From the NCBI GenBank assembly GCA_964247695.1, contig CAXTVI010000010.1, positions 35,492 to 99,491 on the forward strand: a stretch of DNA of 64,000 nt, read 5' to 3'. The translations under genes and the position numbers were made by a program. The notes under the pieces were generated by a model, which ran no database searches, was not told the DNA's origin, and saw nothing but the letters and a program-made list of their open reading frames with translations. Source of the DNA: Lichenicoccus sp964247695 (GTDB lineage Bacteria; Pseudomonadota; Alphaproteobacteria; Acetobacterales; Acetobacteraceae). Each line of letters starts with the position of its first letter. Position 1 is the first letter of the stretch. Below are positions 33,124-41,873 of this stretch, in pieces.

Positions 33124-34095
33124 ATGATCCGCCTCTCCATCCAGGCGCGGCAGTCGCTGTCGCGCGCCACGCTGCCGGTCCTCGTCGTCTGCTCGCTGGC
33201 GCTGATGCTGCTCGGACAGGCCGATCGGCGGCTGGCGTTGCAGGCGCGCGCGGGCGTTTCCGACGCCCTGGCGCCGGCCTACGCCGTGCTGCGCGTGCCG
33301 GTGGCGGGCTTCCGTTCCGGCCTCGATGAAGCCAGTGGCCTGTTCGACCTGACCGCCGAGAACCATCGCCTGCGCGCCGACAACCGGCGGCTGCTGCAAT
33401 GGCGCGAGGTGGCGCTGGCGGCGACGGCGGAAAACGCGGCGCTCAAGGCGAGCCTGCGATGGTTGCCCGACCCGGCGGCGCATGTCGCCACCGCGCGCGC
33501 GGTGGCCGAGACCGGCGGCCTCTACGCCCGCGCCTTTCTCGTCAATGCCGGCAGCCTGCAGGGCCTGCGCAAGGGCGAGGTGGTGATGGACGCGCAGGGT
33601 CTGGTCGGCCGTATCACCGAGACCGGGCCGCGCTCGGCGCGGGTGCTGCTGGTGACGGACCTGGCGAGCCGGGTGCCGGTCACCCTGGAGACCTCGCATG
33701 CCAGCGCCATGCTGGCCGGCACCAACCGGCCGTCTCCCCGGCTGCTGTACTATCCCGACGATGTGCGCCCGGAGGAGGGCGAGCGGGTGCTGACCAGCAG
33801 CGAGGCCGGCGCCTTTCCCGCCGGGCTGCCGGTGGGTGTCGTGCATTATCGCGGTCCGGGCGATCCGGTGGTGCTGCCGGCCGCCAGCCTCGATCGCCTC
33901 GACCTGGTCCGCATCATCGATTTTGGCCTGTCCGGGATCGTGCCGCCCGACGCGCCGGGCCATGTCGCGCCCCGCATCAGGCCGGGGGCGGGACTGCTGC
34001 TGCCTGCCGACCCGGCGCCGCATCTGGGCCAGGGCGCGGCGTCCGGTGGCGCCACCGGCGGCGGCCCGCAGGCGGTGCCGATCGGGCGTGGATGA
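33124..34095 (+). CDS. mreC: Rod shape-determining protein MreC
   Basis: The 323-residue protein has one N-terminal transmembrane helix (about 15-35), a coiled-coil (about 75-105, ENHRLRADNRRLLQWREVAL) and the MreC beta-barrel core with AFLVNAGSLQGLRKGEVVMDAQGLVGRI and VLLVTDLASRVPV. A low-complexity Gly/Ala tail follows. MreC is the periplasmic scaffold that links MreB/MreD to PBP2-RodA. It starts 50 bp after mreB with GGGAG upstream and is followed after 12 bp by mreD. Confidence 0.95.
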   Translation: MIRLSIQARQSLSRATLPVLVVCSLALMLLGQADRRLALQARAGVSDALAPAYAVLRVPVAGFRSGLDEASGLFDLTAENHRLRADNRRLLQWREVALAATAENAALKASLRWLPDPAAHVATARAVAETGGLYARAFLVNAGSLQGLRKGEVVMDAQGLVGRITETGPRSARVLLVTDLASRVPVTLETSHASAMLAGTNRPSPRLLYYPDDVRPEEGERVLTSSEAGAFPAGLPVGVVHYRGPGDPVVLPAASLDRLDLVRIIDFGLSGIVPPDAPGHVAPRIRPGAGLLLPADPAPHLGQGAASGGATGGGPQAVPIGRG

Positions 34096-34107
34096 GCAGC
34101 GGCGAGA

Positions 34108-34695
34108 ATGGCGGATCGCGAGCGCCGCAAGTTCGAGCGACGCCAGATCCCCGACCGCAGGGCCGGCGCGCGGCTGCCGCATTCGGCGGCCAGGTTGCTC
34201 GATGCCTCGGGCCGCCGCGCCGTGCCGCTGGCGGGGGCGGCCCTGGCGCTGCTGCTGCTGGACGCGCCGCTAGGGCTTCCCGGGCAGGCGGAGATGCAGC
34301 CCGGCATCCTGCTCGGCTGCGTGTTCTTCTGGTCGGTATTCCGGCCGGCCTCGATGCCGGCGGTCCCGGTGTTCCTGCTCGGCGTGCTGTGCGACCTGCT
34401 GGGCAGCCAGCCGGTCGGCGTCACCGCCCTGATGCTGCTGCTGGCGCTGGCCGCCGGCCGCACCTGGCGCGGGCGCCTGGCCCGGCTCGGCTTCATCGCC
34501 ATGTGGCTGGTGTTCGCCGCCATCGCGGCTGCGGCACTCGGGCTGGAGTGGCTGCTGGTGTCGCTGCTCCGGCTGCAGCCGATGCCCCTGCCTGCCGCGG
34601 TGTTCGCCTGGGTGCTGGCGCTGGGGCTCTACCCGCTGCTGTCGGCCGGTTGCACGTGGGCGCATCGCACCATCGCCAATCCCGACCACGCCTAG
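34108..34695 (+). CDS. mreD: Rod shape-determining protein MreD
   Basis: The 195-residue membrane protein begins with an unusually long charged N-terminus (MADRERRKFERRQIPDRRAG). The hydrophobic helices of MreD follow, including the segment PAVPVFLLGVLCDLLGSQPVGVTALMLL, where Asp after GVLCD matches the family pattern. It is the inner-membrane partner of MreC in the elongasome. It begins 12 bp after mreC, and mrdA starts 61 bp downstream. Confidence 0.92.
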   Translation: MADRERRKFERRQIPDRRAGARLPHSAARLLDASGRRAVPLAGAALALLLLDAPLGLPGQAEMQPGILLGCVFFWSVFRPASMPAVPVFLLGVLCDLLGSQPVGVTALMLLLALAAGRTWRGRLARLGFIAMWLVFAAIAAAALGLEWLLVSLLRLQPMPLPAAVFAWVLALGLYPLLSAGCTWAHRTIANPDHA

Positions 34696-34756
34696 GGGCT
34701 GCCTGCGAACGCCGCATGGGTCGGGGTACGGCAACAGGGCGGACACCGACGGTGTC

Positions 34757-36631
34757 ATGGCGTCAATGAGGCGCCCGGAGAGCCCGCAGCGTGGCGTGTT
34801 CACCCGACGGGCGCTGCTGATGATGGCGGGGCAGACCGGCGTGCTCGGCCTGCTCGCCGAGCGGCTCTGGAGCCTGCAGGTCAGGGACGGCCATAAATAT
34901 GCCCAGATGGCGCTGGCCAACCGGATCAGCACCCGGCAGCTCGCACCCGCGCGCGGCCGCATCGTCGATCGCACCGGGGCAACACTGGCCGGCAACAAGG
35001 TCAACTGGCGGGCGCTGCTGCTGCCCGAGGAGACCTCCGACCTCGCGCTCACGCTGGCCCGCTTCTCCGCCATCCTGCCGCTCGACGCCCGCGACCGCGC
35101 CCGCATCGAGCACGACATGCAGCGGCAGCGGCGCTTCATCCCGGTGGTGCTGCACGACTTCCTCACCTGGGACGACATGGCGCGGGTCGCGGTCGCCGCC
35201 CCCGACCTGCCCGGCGTGCTGCTCGATGTCGGCACCACCCGGCTGTATCCGCAAGCCAGCCTGCTGGCGCATGTGGTGGGCTATGTCGCACCCGCCGGCG
35301 AGGCGGACCTCGCCGCCAACCCGCTGCTGGCGCTGCCCGGCATGCGGGTCGGCCGGGCTGGTCTCGAAGCGTGGTTCGACACGCCCCTGCAGGGTCACGC
35401 GGGCACCGTGCGCATGGAGGTGAACTCGGTGGGCCGGGTGCTCGGCGAGACCGAACGGCAGGAGGGCGAGCCCGGCGCGGAGCTGCAGCTCGCCCTAGAT
35501 CTCGACCTGCAGCAGTCCGTGCTGCATCGCCTGGACGGGCAGTCGGCGAGCGCGGTGGTGATGGATTGCCGCAACGGCGAGGTGCTGGCGATGGTCAGCA
35601 ACCCCGCCTTCGACCCCTCGCTGTTCGACAGCGGCGTCAGCGAGGCGCAGTGGCAGGCCTGGTCGGACGACCCGCGCACACCGCTGCTCAACAAGGCGGC
35701 GGCAGGCCTGTATCCGCCCGGCTCCACCTTCAAGCCGGCGGTGGCGCTGGCGGCGCTGGCGGCCGGCACGCTGTCGCCGCACGACCGCATCAACTGTCCG
35801 GGATGGCTCGATGTCGGCGGCAGCCGGTTCCACTGCTGGCGCAAGCACGGGCACGGATCGCTCGACCTGCACGGCGGCATCAAGAACTCCTGCGACGTGT
35901 TCTTCTACGAGGTGGCGCGGCGCACCGGCATGGAGGCGATCGCGCTGCACGCGCGCCGGCTCGGGCTGGGCGCGCCGGTCGCGATCGAGCTGCCGCATGC
36001 GCGCGCGGGTCTGATCCCGACGCCGTCCTGGCGGCGCCAGCACGGGCATCACTGGAACGGCGGCGATACCATCGTGTCCGGCATCGGGCAGGGCTACATC
36101 CAGGTGACGCCGCTGCAGCTTGCGACCTACGCCTCGCGCATGGCGACCGGGCGCGCCGTGCAGCCGCATCTCGCGCGCCGGCTGGGCGGCGCTGTCCTGC
36201 CCGGACAGGTCGCGGCGGACTGGCCGGATCTGGGCATTCCGGAGGCGCAACTGGCGGCCATACGCGCCGGCATGTTCTCGGTGGTGAACGACGTGGGGGG
36301 CACCGCGCCCAAGGCAAGGCTGCCGCTCGCCCGCGTGCAGATGGCCGGCAAGACCGGTTCGGCGCAGGTGCGCCGGGTGTCCCGCGCGGCCCGCGAGGGC
36401 GGCCATTTCGACAGCTCGAAGCTGCCCTGGGAAGAGCGGCCGCATGCGCTGTTCATCTGCTTTGCGCCCTACGACGCCCCGCAATACGCGATCTCGGTGG
36501 TAATCGAGCACGGCAACGCCGCCGCCGAGGTCGCGGCCCCGGTGGCGCGCGACATCATGATGGACACGCTGCGGCGCGATCCGGCGAACCGGGCGGTGGC
36601 GCCGGGGCAGCGGGTCGCCGCGGCGGGGTAA
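34757..36631 (+). CDS. mrdA: Penicillin-binding protein 2, elongasome transpeptidase
   Basis: The 624-residue class B PBP cross-links peptidoglycan for lateral growth. It has one N-terminal membrane helix (about 20-40) and a pedestal domain with ARGRIVDRTGATLA. The transpeptidase domain carries S-x-x-K in PPGSTFKPAV (Ser323), S-x-N in KNSCDVFFYEV and K-T-G in AGKTGSAQV (Lys532). The PBP2-specific zinc-type Cys/His cluster region (CPGWLDVGGSRFHCWRKHGHG) is present. It sits in the standard order between mreD and rodA. Confidence 0.96.
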   Translation: MASMRRPESPQRGVFTRRALLMMAGQTGVLGLLAERLWSLQVRDGHKYAQMALANRISTRQLAPARGRIVDRTGATLAGNKVNWRALLLPEETSDLALTLARFSAILPLDARDRARIEHDMQRQRRFIPVVLHDFLTWDDMARVAVAAPDLPGVLLDVGTTRLYPQASLLAHVVGYVAPAGEADLAANPLLALPGMRVGRAGLEAWFDTPLQGHAGTVRMEVNSVGRVLGETERQEGEPGAELQLALDLDLQQSVLHRLDGQSASAVVMDCRNGEVLAMVSNPAFDPSLFDSGVSEAQWQAWSDDPRTPLLNKAAAGLYPPGSTFKPAVALAALAAGTLSPHDRINCPGWLDVGGSRFHCWRKHGHGSLDLHGGIKNSCDVFFYEVARRTGMEAIALHARRLGLGAPVAIELPHARAGLIPTPSWRRQHGHHWNGGDTIVSGIGQGYIQVTPLQLATYASRMATGRAVQPHLARRLGGAVLPGQVAADWPDLGIPEAQLAAIRAGMFSVVNDVGGTAPKARLPLARVQMAGKTGSAQVRRVSRAAREGGHFDSSKLPWEERPHALFICFAPYDAPQYAISVVIEHGNAAAEVAAPVARDIMMDTLRRDPANRAVAPGQRVAAAG

Positions 36632-36810
36632 AGCGGCGTTCGCCTCAAGGCTGTCTTGATCATTCCGCACTCGACAGATGCCTCCGGTGCAGGCTCCTGC
36701 GATGACCGCGCATATCCTGTCCGGCGCCACTTCGGCATCCGGGCTGTCCTTGTGGGCGAGGCGTTCGGGACACTGGACAAGCCGGGGCGGCCACAGGCAC
36801 GGTCGGCCGC

Positions 36811-37974
36811 ATGCCGCCGACCATCATCGAGCGCCAGTTGCGGCGAGGTCCGGCGCGTTTCGGGCCGCTGGCCCGGCTCGGGCGCATCAACTGGGTCTAC
36901 GTCCTGCTGATCTGCCTGCTCGGCGGTGTCGGCTACGGGGCGCTGTATTCGGCCGGCGGCGGCTCGCCGACGCCATATGCCGGCCCGCAGACCATCCGCT
37001 TCGGCGTCGGGGTGCTGCTGATGCTGGCGCTGGCGATGGTCCCGCAGCGCCTGCTGATGCGGCTGGCCTGGCCGCTCTACGGCCTCTCGATCGCGCTGCT
37101 GGCGCTGGTCCTGCACATCGGCCATGTCGGCAAGGGTGCCGAGCGCTGGATCGTCATCGCCGGCGTGCAGCTGCAGCCGTCCGAGTTCGCCAAGATCGCG
37201 CTGGTGCTCGTGCTGGCGAGCTATTTCCACCGCATCGGCTGGGAGCGGCTGCGCAACCCGCTGTTCCTGCTGCCGCCCGCGGTGCTCGTGCTGGTGCCTG
37301 TGGCGCTCGTGCTCAAGGAGCCGAACCTGGGCACCGGGGCGATCGTGGGTCTGGTCGGCCTGAGCCTGTTCGTGGCGGCCGGCATGCGGCTGTGGCAGAT
37401 GGCGGTGCTGCTGCTGCCGCTGCCGGTGCTCGGGCGCCTGGCGTTCGCCCACCTGCACGACTACCAGCGCGCCCGCATCACCACCTTCTTGCATCCCGAG
37501 CAGGACCCGCTCGGCGCCGGCTACAACATCATCCAGTCGAAGATCGCCCTCGGCTCGGGCGGCCTGTGGGGCCAGGGCTACCTGCACGGCACCCAGGGCC
37601 AGCTCAACTTCCTGCCGGAGAAGCAGACCGACTTCATCTTCACGATGATCGCCGAGGAGTTCGGGCTGGTCGGCGGCCTGTCGGTGATCGCGCTGCTGCT
37701 GCTGCTGGTGCTCGGCGGCATGCTGATGGCGGTCCGCGCGCGCAGCCAGTTCGGCCGGCTGCTGGCACTCGGCATCTCGATGAACTTCTTCCTGTATTGT
37801 GCCGTCAACCTGTCGATGGTGATGGGCGTGATCCCGGTCGGCGGCGTGCCGCTGCCGCTGGTCTCCTATGGCAGCTCGGCGATGCTGACGGTGATGTTCG
37901 GCTTCGGGTTGCTGCTCTCGGTGTATGTGCATCGTGACGAGCGGCTCGAGGCCCGCGACCCGGACGGGCTCTGA
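36811..37974 (+). CDS. rodA: RodA peptidoglycan glycosyltransferase (SEDS)
   Basis: This 387-residue polytopic SEDS protein polymerises lipid II in complex with PBP2. Family motifs are GAERWIVIAGVQLQPSEFAKIAL, LVLKEPNLGTGAI (catalytic Asp region, here with Glu-Pro-Asn), QKQTDFIFT-like EKQTDFIFTMIAEEFGLVGG and GGVPLPLVSYGSSAML. A 179-bp spacer separates it from mrdA, longer than elsewhere in the cluster. No internal promoter was recognised and no strong ribosome-binding site precedes the ATG, so the exact start is less certain. A DUF3293 gene follows after 12 bp. Confidence 0.95.
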   Translation: MPPTIIERQLRRGPARFGPLARLGRINWVYVLLICLLGGVGYGALYSAGGGSPTPYAGPQTIRFGVGVLLMLALAMVPQRLLMRLAWPLYGLSIALLALVLHIGHVGKGAERWIVIAGVQLQPSEFAKIALVLVLASYFHRIGWERLRNPLFLLPPAVLVLVPVALVLKEPNLGTGAIVGLVGLSLFVAAGMRLWQMAVLLLPLPVLGRLAFAHLHDYQRARITTFLHPEQDPLGAGYNIIQSKIALGSGGLWGQGYLHGTQGQLNFLPEKQTDFIFTMIAEEFGLVGGLSVIALLLLLVLGGMLMAVRARSQFGRLLALGISMNFFLYCAVNLSMVMGVIPVGGVPLPLVSYGSSAMLTVMFGFGLLLSVYVHRDERLEARDPDGL

Positions 37975-37986
37975 CCGGCCGGGACC

Positions 37987-38439
37987 ATGGCCGTGCTGGC
38001 CCCGACGCCCGCGATCCTGCGCTCCTACCGTCTGAGCCGATACGAGGCGGGTGGCGCCGTCCTGCGTGTCGGGTGCCGCGCGACCGGTCTCGAGGCAGGC
38101 TGGGAGAGCCACCTGAAGGGCCGCGGGCTGGTGCTGCTGAGCGCCTGCAATCCCGGCGGACGCCGGCAGCATGATGGCTGGAACGACCGCATGATGCGAC
38201 GCCTGGCGGAGACGCTCAGGCGCGTTCCGCACATGCCGGGGAAAGGTGTTCTAGGGATCTGGTCCGAGCCGCTGGTGCTGGCGGCCATCGACAGCCGCCG
38301 CAGCCTCGTGCTCGCGCGCCGGTTCCGGCAGAACGGCGTCATCCTGATTGGCCGCGATCGCCGTGTCAAACTGCGAATCCTTGTTGCGGAATACCAACAG
38401 AATTGCGGATTGCAGTTTCGTTTCAACGGGACAGCGTGA
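37987..38439 (+). CDS. DUF3293 domain protein
   Basis: This 150-residue protein has the DUF3293 layout: an N-terminal YRLSRYEAGG region, then LVLLSACNPGGRRQHDGWNDRMMRRL with the characteristic NP-G and W-N-D-R elements. IWSEPLVLAAID, a hydrophobic strand GVILIG and a short basic end follow. The role of DUF3293 is not known. It starts 12 bp after rodA and is likely the last gene of the elongasome transcript. A 12-bp inverted repeat begins 6 bases after its stop. Confidence 0.8.
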   Translation: MAVLAPTPAILRSYRLSRYEAGGAVLRVGCRATGLEAGWESHLKGRGLVLLSACNPGGRRQHDGWNDRMMRRLAETLRRVPHMPGKGVLGIWSEPLVLAAIDSRRSLVLARRFRQNGVILIGRDRRVKLRILVAEYQQNCGLQFRFNGTA

Positions 38440-38494
38440 TCTTCATGTAGATCATGATGATCTCATCAAGATCAACATGATCTACATCTCGATC
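38439..38494. repeat. GATC-rich palindromic region with 12-bp inverted repeat
   Basis: A perfect 12-bp inverted repeat, ATGTAGATCATG (38445-38456) and CATGATCTACAT (38476-38487), encloses 19 bases that themselves contain GATGA/TCATC arms. Six GATC tetranucleotides fall within about 56 bp. The stretch is far more AT-rich than the surrounding sequence. It could terminate the rodA/DUF3293 transcript, act as an operator for the GH16 gene, or be a methylation-sensitive site. No U tract follows. Confidence 0.6.
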
Positions 38495-38712
38495 ATGTCC
38501 GCCCGATGATAAGTCGTCAGAAACTCTGCTTTTGCTGTCTACAAGAAAAAGAAACCCGGATCGGAGCCGAAAAAACCGGTTGCGGAGGTTCCTGCAATTG
38601 ATTAGCACAACTTCGTCATTAACGATTACAACCGCGTGCTCTGCACCCGGCGATGGTGCGGTGCGTCATCCGACCGTTCGTGTTGCGGGTCGACGCTGAG
38701 GAGAACCACGGC

Positions 38713-39774
38713 TTGTCCGAGACCCAGGCTTCTGGCTTTACCACCGTGTGGAACGACAACTTCGCAAGCAGCTCGTCGCTCAATCAATCAATCTTCGGAA
38801 TCAAGTGGGGCAACTCCGACGATTTCTCGTCTTCCGATGGCGGCCTCACGCTGACCTCGAAGGCCTCGGAAGGCTGGTCCAGCCTCGGCTTCATGCAGGA
38901 TGATTTCGGCGCCAGCTCCGGCGAGGGCTACGGCCGCTATAGTGCGGTAGCCAGCCTCAATGGCGGCGAGGGCGCCGGCGCCTGCATCCTGCTGTGGCCA
39001 TCCAACAACCAGTGGCCCGGTCAGGAGATCGACCTGCTCGAGACCGGCAACAGCCGCAGCACCGGCATCGCGACCGTGCACTGGGCCGGATCGGGTGATT
39101 CGAACGCCTACGACTATCACACCTTCTCGGTCGACCTGACCCAGAAGAACACCTACACCGTCGACTGGGAAAAGGGCAGCATCACTTACTACGTCAACGG
39201 CAACGAGATCTTCAAGACGACGTCGCATGTGCCGCTCGATGCGGCGGATGGCGGCGTCAACGAAAGCTTCGGTGCCGAGGTTACCAATGCAGGCTCCGGC
39301 GCGGTCAGTTCATCGGTCAGCCTGCATCTCTACGACATGAGCTATTCGAAGACGACATCGTCGTCGGCTTCAACGGTAGCATCGGACACCGCCACGACAA
39401 CAGCGTCGGCGTCGGCATCGCCGACAATGCAGTTTCTGACAGCAAGCAATACAACACAGCTGCTCTCATCCGGCGAGAGCCTGACCGTGTCGGGCACCGG
39501 CAACACGATCGCGCTTCCCGCGTCGGGCAGTGTCACCCTGAGCGGCGGCATTCTCTCCAACACGCTCGACCTGCGCAGCGCGCTCGATGCGTCGGGCTGG
39601 GATCACCAGACCGCGGATCTCGCAAAATACCTGTCCGCGACCACCGCCAATGGTGGCGCCGACGTCGTGCTCTCCGTGCACAAGCTCGGTGGCGCCTCGG
39701 TGCTCTCGGCGGACCTGGTCGGCCAGGGCCACACCACGCTGGCCGTGATCGAGCAGCACTCGCTGCTGGGCTAG
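38713..39774 (+). CDS. GH16 family glucanase, probably a type I secretion substrate
   Basis: This protein of about 353 residues has a GH16 beta-jelly-roll catalytic domain. The catalytic motif E-x-D-x-x-E is in GQEIDLLETG (nucleophile Glu105, acid/base Glu110), and HTFSVDLTQKNTYTVDWEKG follows. A Ser/Thr/Ala linker (about 225-260) leads to a C-terminal beta-rich module ending DLRSALDASGWDHQT, then VGQGHTTLAVIEQHSLLG, of the kind attached to type I-exported proteins. No signal peptide exists. TTG at 38713 was chosen because GAGGAG lies 10-15 nt upstream; the ATG at 38653 lacks such a site. It should cleave a beta-1,3/1,4-glucan or related glycan. The upstream region is AT-rich and palindromic, suggesting control. 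Confidence 0.85.
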   Translation: MSETQASGFTTVWNDNFASSSSLNQSIFGIKWGNSDDFSSSDGGLTLTSKASEGWSSLGFMQDDFGASSGEGYGRYSAVASLNGGEGAGACILLWPSNNQWPGQEIDLLETGNSRSTGIATVHWAGSGDSNAYDYHTFSVDLTQKNTYTVDWEKGSITYYVNGNEIFKTTSHVPLDAADGGVNESFGAEVTNAGSGAVSSSVSLHLYDMSYSKTTSSSASTVASDTATTTASASASPTMQFLTASNTTQLLSSGESLTVSGTGNTIALPASGSVTLSGGILSNTLDLRSALDASGWDHQTADLAKYLSATTANGGADVVLSVHKLGGASVLSADLVGQGHTTLAVIEQHSLLG

Positions 39775-39791
39775 AACAGGACCGGCCTCCT

Positions 39792-39873
39792 GGAGCAGCA
39801 TCCGAACAACTGGAACCACTTCGCGATGCCAAGCGTCGGGTAAAGCTGCTCTGTCAAACGAGAAGCAGGGCAT
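39792..39873. repeat. Dispersed intergenic repeat, copy 2
   Basis: After the GH16 stop, GAGCAGC (39793-39799) and GCTGCTC (39845-39851) form a 7-bp inverted repeat with the block CGATGCCAAGC between them and AGCAGGGCAT to the right. This matches the order, spacing and sequence of copy 1 at 6689-6770, including CTGGA after the left arm. The conserved blocks show shared ancestry; the intervening bases differ. Confidence 0.6.
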
Positions 39874-39890
39874 GATCGGCCGGATCATGC
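39870..39890. repeat. 8-bp-stem hairpin downstream of the GH16 gene
   Basis: GCATGATC (39870-39877) and GATCATGC (39883-39890) pair perfectly around a GGCCG loop, overlapping the right end of the repeat copy. It may terminate the GH16 transcript or be the distal part of the repeat unit. No T tract follows on either strand. Confidence 0.45.
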
Positions 39891-39962
39891 TCCCCGCCGT
39901 CTTCCGGTTACTAAATATCCCCGCGTGCAGATCCGGAAACATCCAGTCGGGATCACCGCAAA

Positions 39963-40319
39963 TCAAGGTCCCGCTTGCACGCTCCCGGTCGCGTCCTGCG
40001 GCGCTTCGCTGCGCAGAACCAGCAGGGCGCGGCGGAGTCGGACGATGCCGCTGCGCACCTTGCCCTCGCCGCACAGTCCCTCGCCTTGCCGCTCGAGGTC
40101 GCTGACCTCCCGGGGGAGTGCGCCATGCGCATCGATCGCCCGGGACAAGGTCCGGCAATAGGCATCGCTGTCCGTGGTGATCACCATCGCGTCGGCTGCG
40201 GACGGTGCGGCCGGAGCGGTCTCCAACGCCTGGCCGGCACCATGCACGCTGCCGGCCAGGCAGAGCGAGGCGGCAGCGATCAGGGTGGTGCGGATGGCGG
40301 GGCGTGCGGGTCGCGGCAT
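39963..40319 (-). CDS. Small exported protein of unknown function
   Basis: This 118-residue protein has a signal peptide (hydrophobic TLIAAASLCLAGSVHG, cleavage near residue 27). A predicted helical region follows, with one Cys pair spaced 28 residues apart (DSDAYCRTLSRAI ... GEGLCGEGKVRSGIVRLRRALLVL). It is not recognised as a named family. It begins 5 bp after the histidine kinase stop, so it is the last gene of the apparent operon deg-regulator-kinase. A small periplasmic protein made with a two-component system is often an accessory sensor or a feedback inhibitor, but this is inference. Confidence 0.72.
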   Translation of the reverse strand: MPRPARPAIRTTLIAAASLCLAGSVHGAGQALETAPAAPSAADAMVITTDSDAYCRTLSRAIDAHGALPREVSDLERQGEGLCGEGKVRSGIVRLRRALLVLRSEAPQDATGSVQAGP

Positions 40320-40324
40320 CGGGC

Positions 40325-41842
40325 CTATTCTAGTGCCGCCGGCTTGACCGGATCATGGTCGCCGGGTGAAGCAGCCGTCACCCCGTCCCGCGCGGGGGCG
40401 GCAAGCAGCGGCTGCGGGTCGCGCCGCACGATCGGCAGGGCGAGGATCGCCCGCAGCCCCGGAGCCGCGTCCTCCAGCAGCAGCGCACCGCCATGCAGTT
40501 GCGCCACCGCCTGCACCAGCGACAGGCCCAGCCCGGAGCCTGGGGTGCTGCGTGCCGCCTCGGCGCGGAAGAAGCGGTCGGGTGCGCGGGCACGGTCGGA
40601 CTGCGCCATGCCGATCCCTTCGTCGGTCACCGCGATGCGGACCTGTCCCGCGTCGAGGCCGGCCGCCAGCCTGATCGCGCCGCCCGGACGCGAGAATTTC
40701 ACCGCATTGTCCAGCAGGTTGGCCACCGCCTGCTGGATCAGCAGGCGGTCCCCCCAGAGCAGCAGCGTCGGGGGCACCGAGGTCGGGGGCACCGAAAGCG
40801 ACAGGGTGAGCTCGGCGTCCTCGGCCAGCGCCCCGTAGAGCTCGGCGAGGTCGGTCAGCAGGGGGGCGAGATCGATGCTGGCGAAGGCGGAGCGCCGCGA
40901 ACCGGCCTCGATCTCGGAAATCCGCAGCAGCGCCTCGAACACGGTCGTGATGCCATCGAGATCCACCACCGCGCGCTCGACCGCCTGGCGCAGCTCCTCG
41001 GTGCTGCGCGCATGCAGCGCCGCATCCTCGAGCCGGCTGCGGGCGCGGGTGATCGGCGTGCGCAGGTCGTGCGCGATCGCGTTCGAGACCTGCTTCACGC
41101 CATCCATCAGGCGGCCGATCCGGTCGAGCATCGCATTGATCGTCTCGGCGACGCGGTCGAACTCGTCGCCGCTGCCCGAGAGCGGGACGCGCCGGCTGAG
41201 GTCGCCCTGCGAGATCGCCGCCGTGGTGCGCGCGATGTCGCGCACCATGCGCCGGAACAGCCCGCGCAGCAGGAAGCCGCCGGTGGTGCCGAGCACGGCG
41301 ACCATCACCAGCGCCCAGAGCAGGGTGTCCGTGAGCAGGCGCTTGAGGATGATCCGCGCCCGCACGTCGCGCCCGACCAGCAGCCGGAAGTTGCCGGGCA
41401 GCGCGAAGGCGTGCACCTCGGCGAGGCCGCGCGTGCCGGCGCGCGCGATCGGCAGCTGGTACCAGGCATCGACCCGTGTCACATCCGCCGGCCACGCGCT
41501 CAGGTTGCCGGCGATGCGCGCGCCGCTGCCATCGACCATCAGGTAGATCGCGTCGTCGTCCACATCCTGCTCGAGCCGGTTCTGGATGGTCAGCACCAGC
41601 GTCGGCAGGCCGCCCTCCTGCCAGCGGTCGGACAGCGCCTGCGCGTCGGCGTTGATCGCCGCCTCGACCTGCCGCTCGAGCAGCCCGATGGTCGCCCACC
41701 AGATGAAGGATAGGAACAGGGTGGCGCTGATCGCGAACAGGGCGGCGTAGACGATGGCGAGGCGCAGGCTGGCCGAGCGGATGGTGCGTGAAAGCCTCGG
41801 GCGGCCCAGTTTCAGGTGCACGGGCCGCAGGCGCGCCATCAT
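40325..41842 (-). CDS. Sensor histidine kinase (HAMP, periplasmic sensor)
   Basis: This 505-residue membrane kinase has a first transmembrane helix around residues 25-45 and a periplasmic sensor of about 115 residues. A second helix follows near 165-185, then a HAMP linker, HisKA with VSNAIAHDLRTPITRARSRL (His phospho-acceptor) and HATPase_c with LLDNAVKFSRPGG, DEGIGM and GSGLGLSLVQAVAQLHGG. It should phosphorylate the regulator encoded just upstream, 31 bp away. The chosen start MMARL is the first with a normal N-terminus; an in-frame upstream ATG (41902) would overlap the regulator gene by 29 bp. It is probably an envelope-stress sensor given the Deg protease gene in the same unit. Confidence 0.93.
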   Translation of the reverse strand: MMARLRPVHLKLGRPRLSRTIRSASLRLAIVYAALFAISATLFLSFIWWATIGLLERQVEAAINADAQALSDRWQEGGLPTLVLTIQNRLEQDVDDDAIYLMVDGSGARIAGNLSAWPADVTRVDAWYQLPIARAGTRGLAEVHAFALPGNFRLLVGRDVRARIILKRLLTDTLLWALVMVAVLGTTGGFLLRGLFRRMVRDIARTTAAISQGDLSRRVPLSGSGDEFDRVAETINAMLDRIGRLMDGVKQVSNAIAHDLRTPITRARSRLEDAALHARSTEELRQAVERAVVDLDGITTVFEALLRISEIEAGSRRSAFASIDLAPLLTDLAELYGALAEDAELTLSLSVPPTSVPPTLLLWGDRLLIQQAVANLLDNAVKFSRPGGAIRLAAGLDAGQVRIAVTDEGIGMAQSDRARAPDRFFRAEAARSTPGSGLGLSLVQAVAQLHGGALLLEDAAPGLRAILALPIVRRDPQPLLAAPARDGVTAASPGDHDPVKPAALE

Positions 41843-41873
41843 GCCGGGATGCGGTGTCCGCGCGCCGGCCGGT

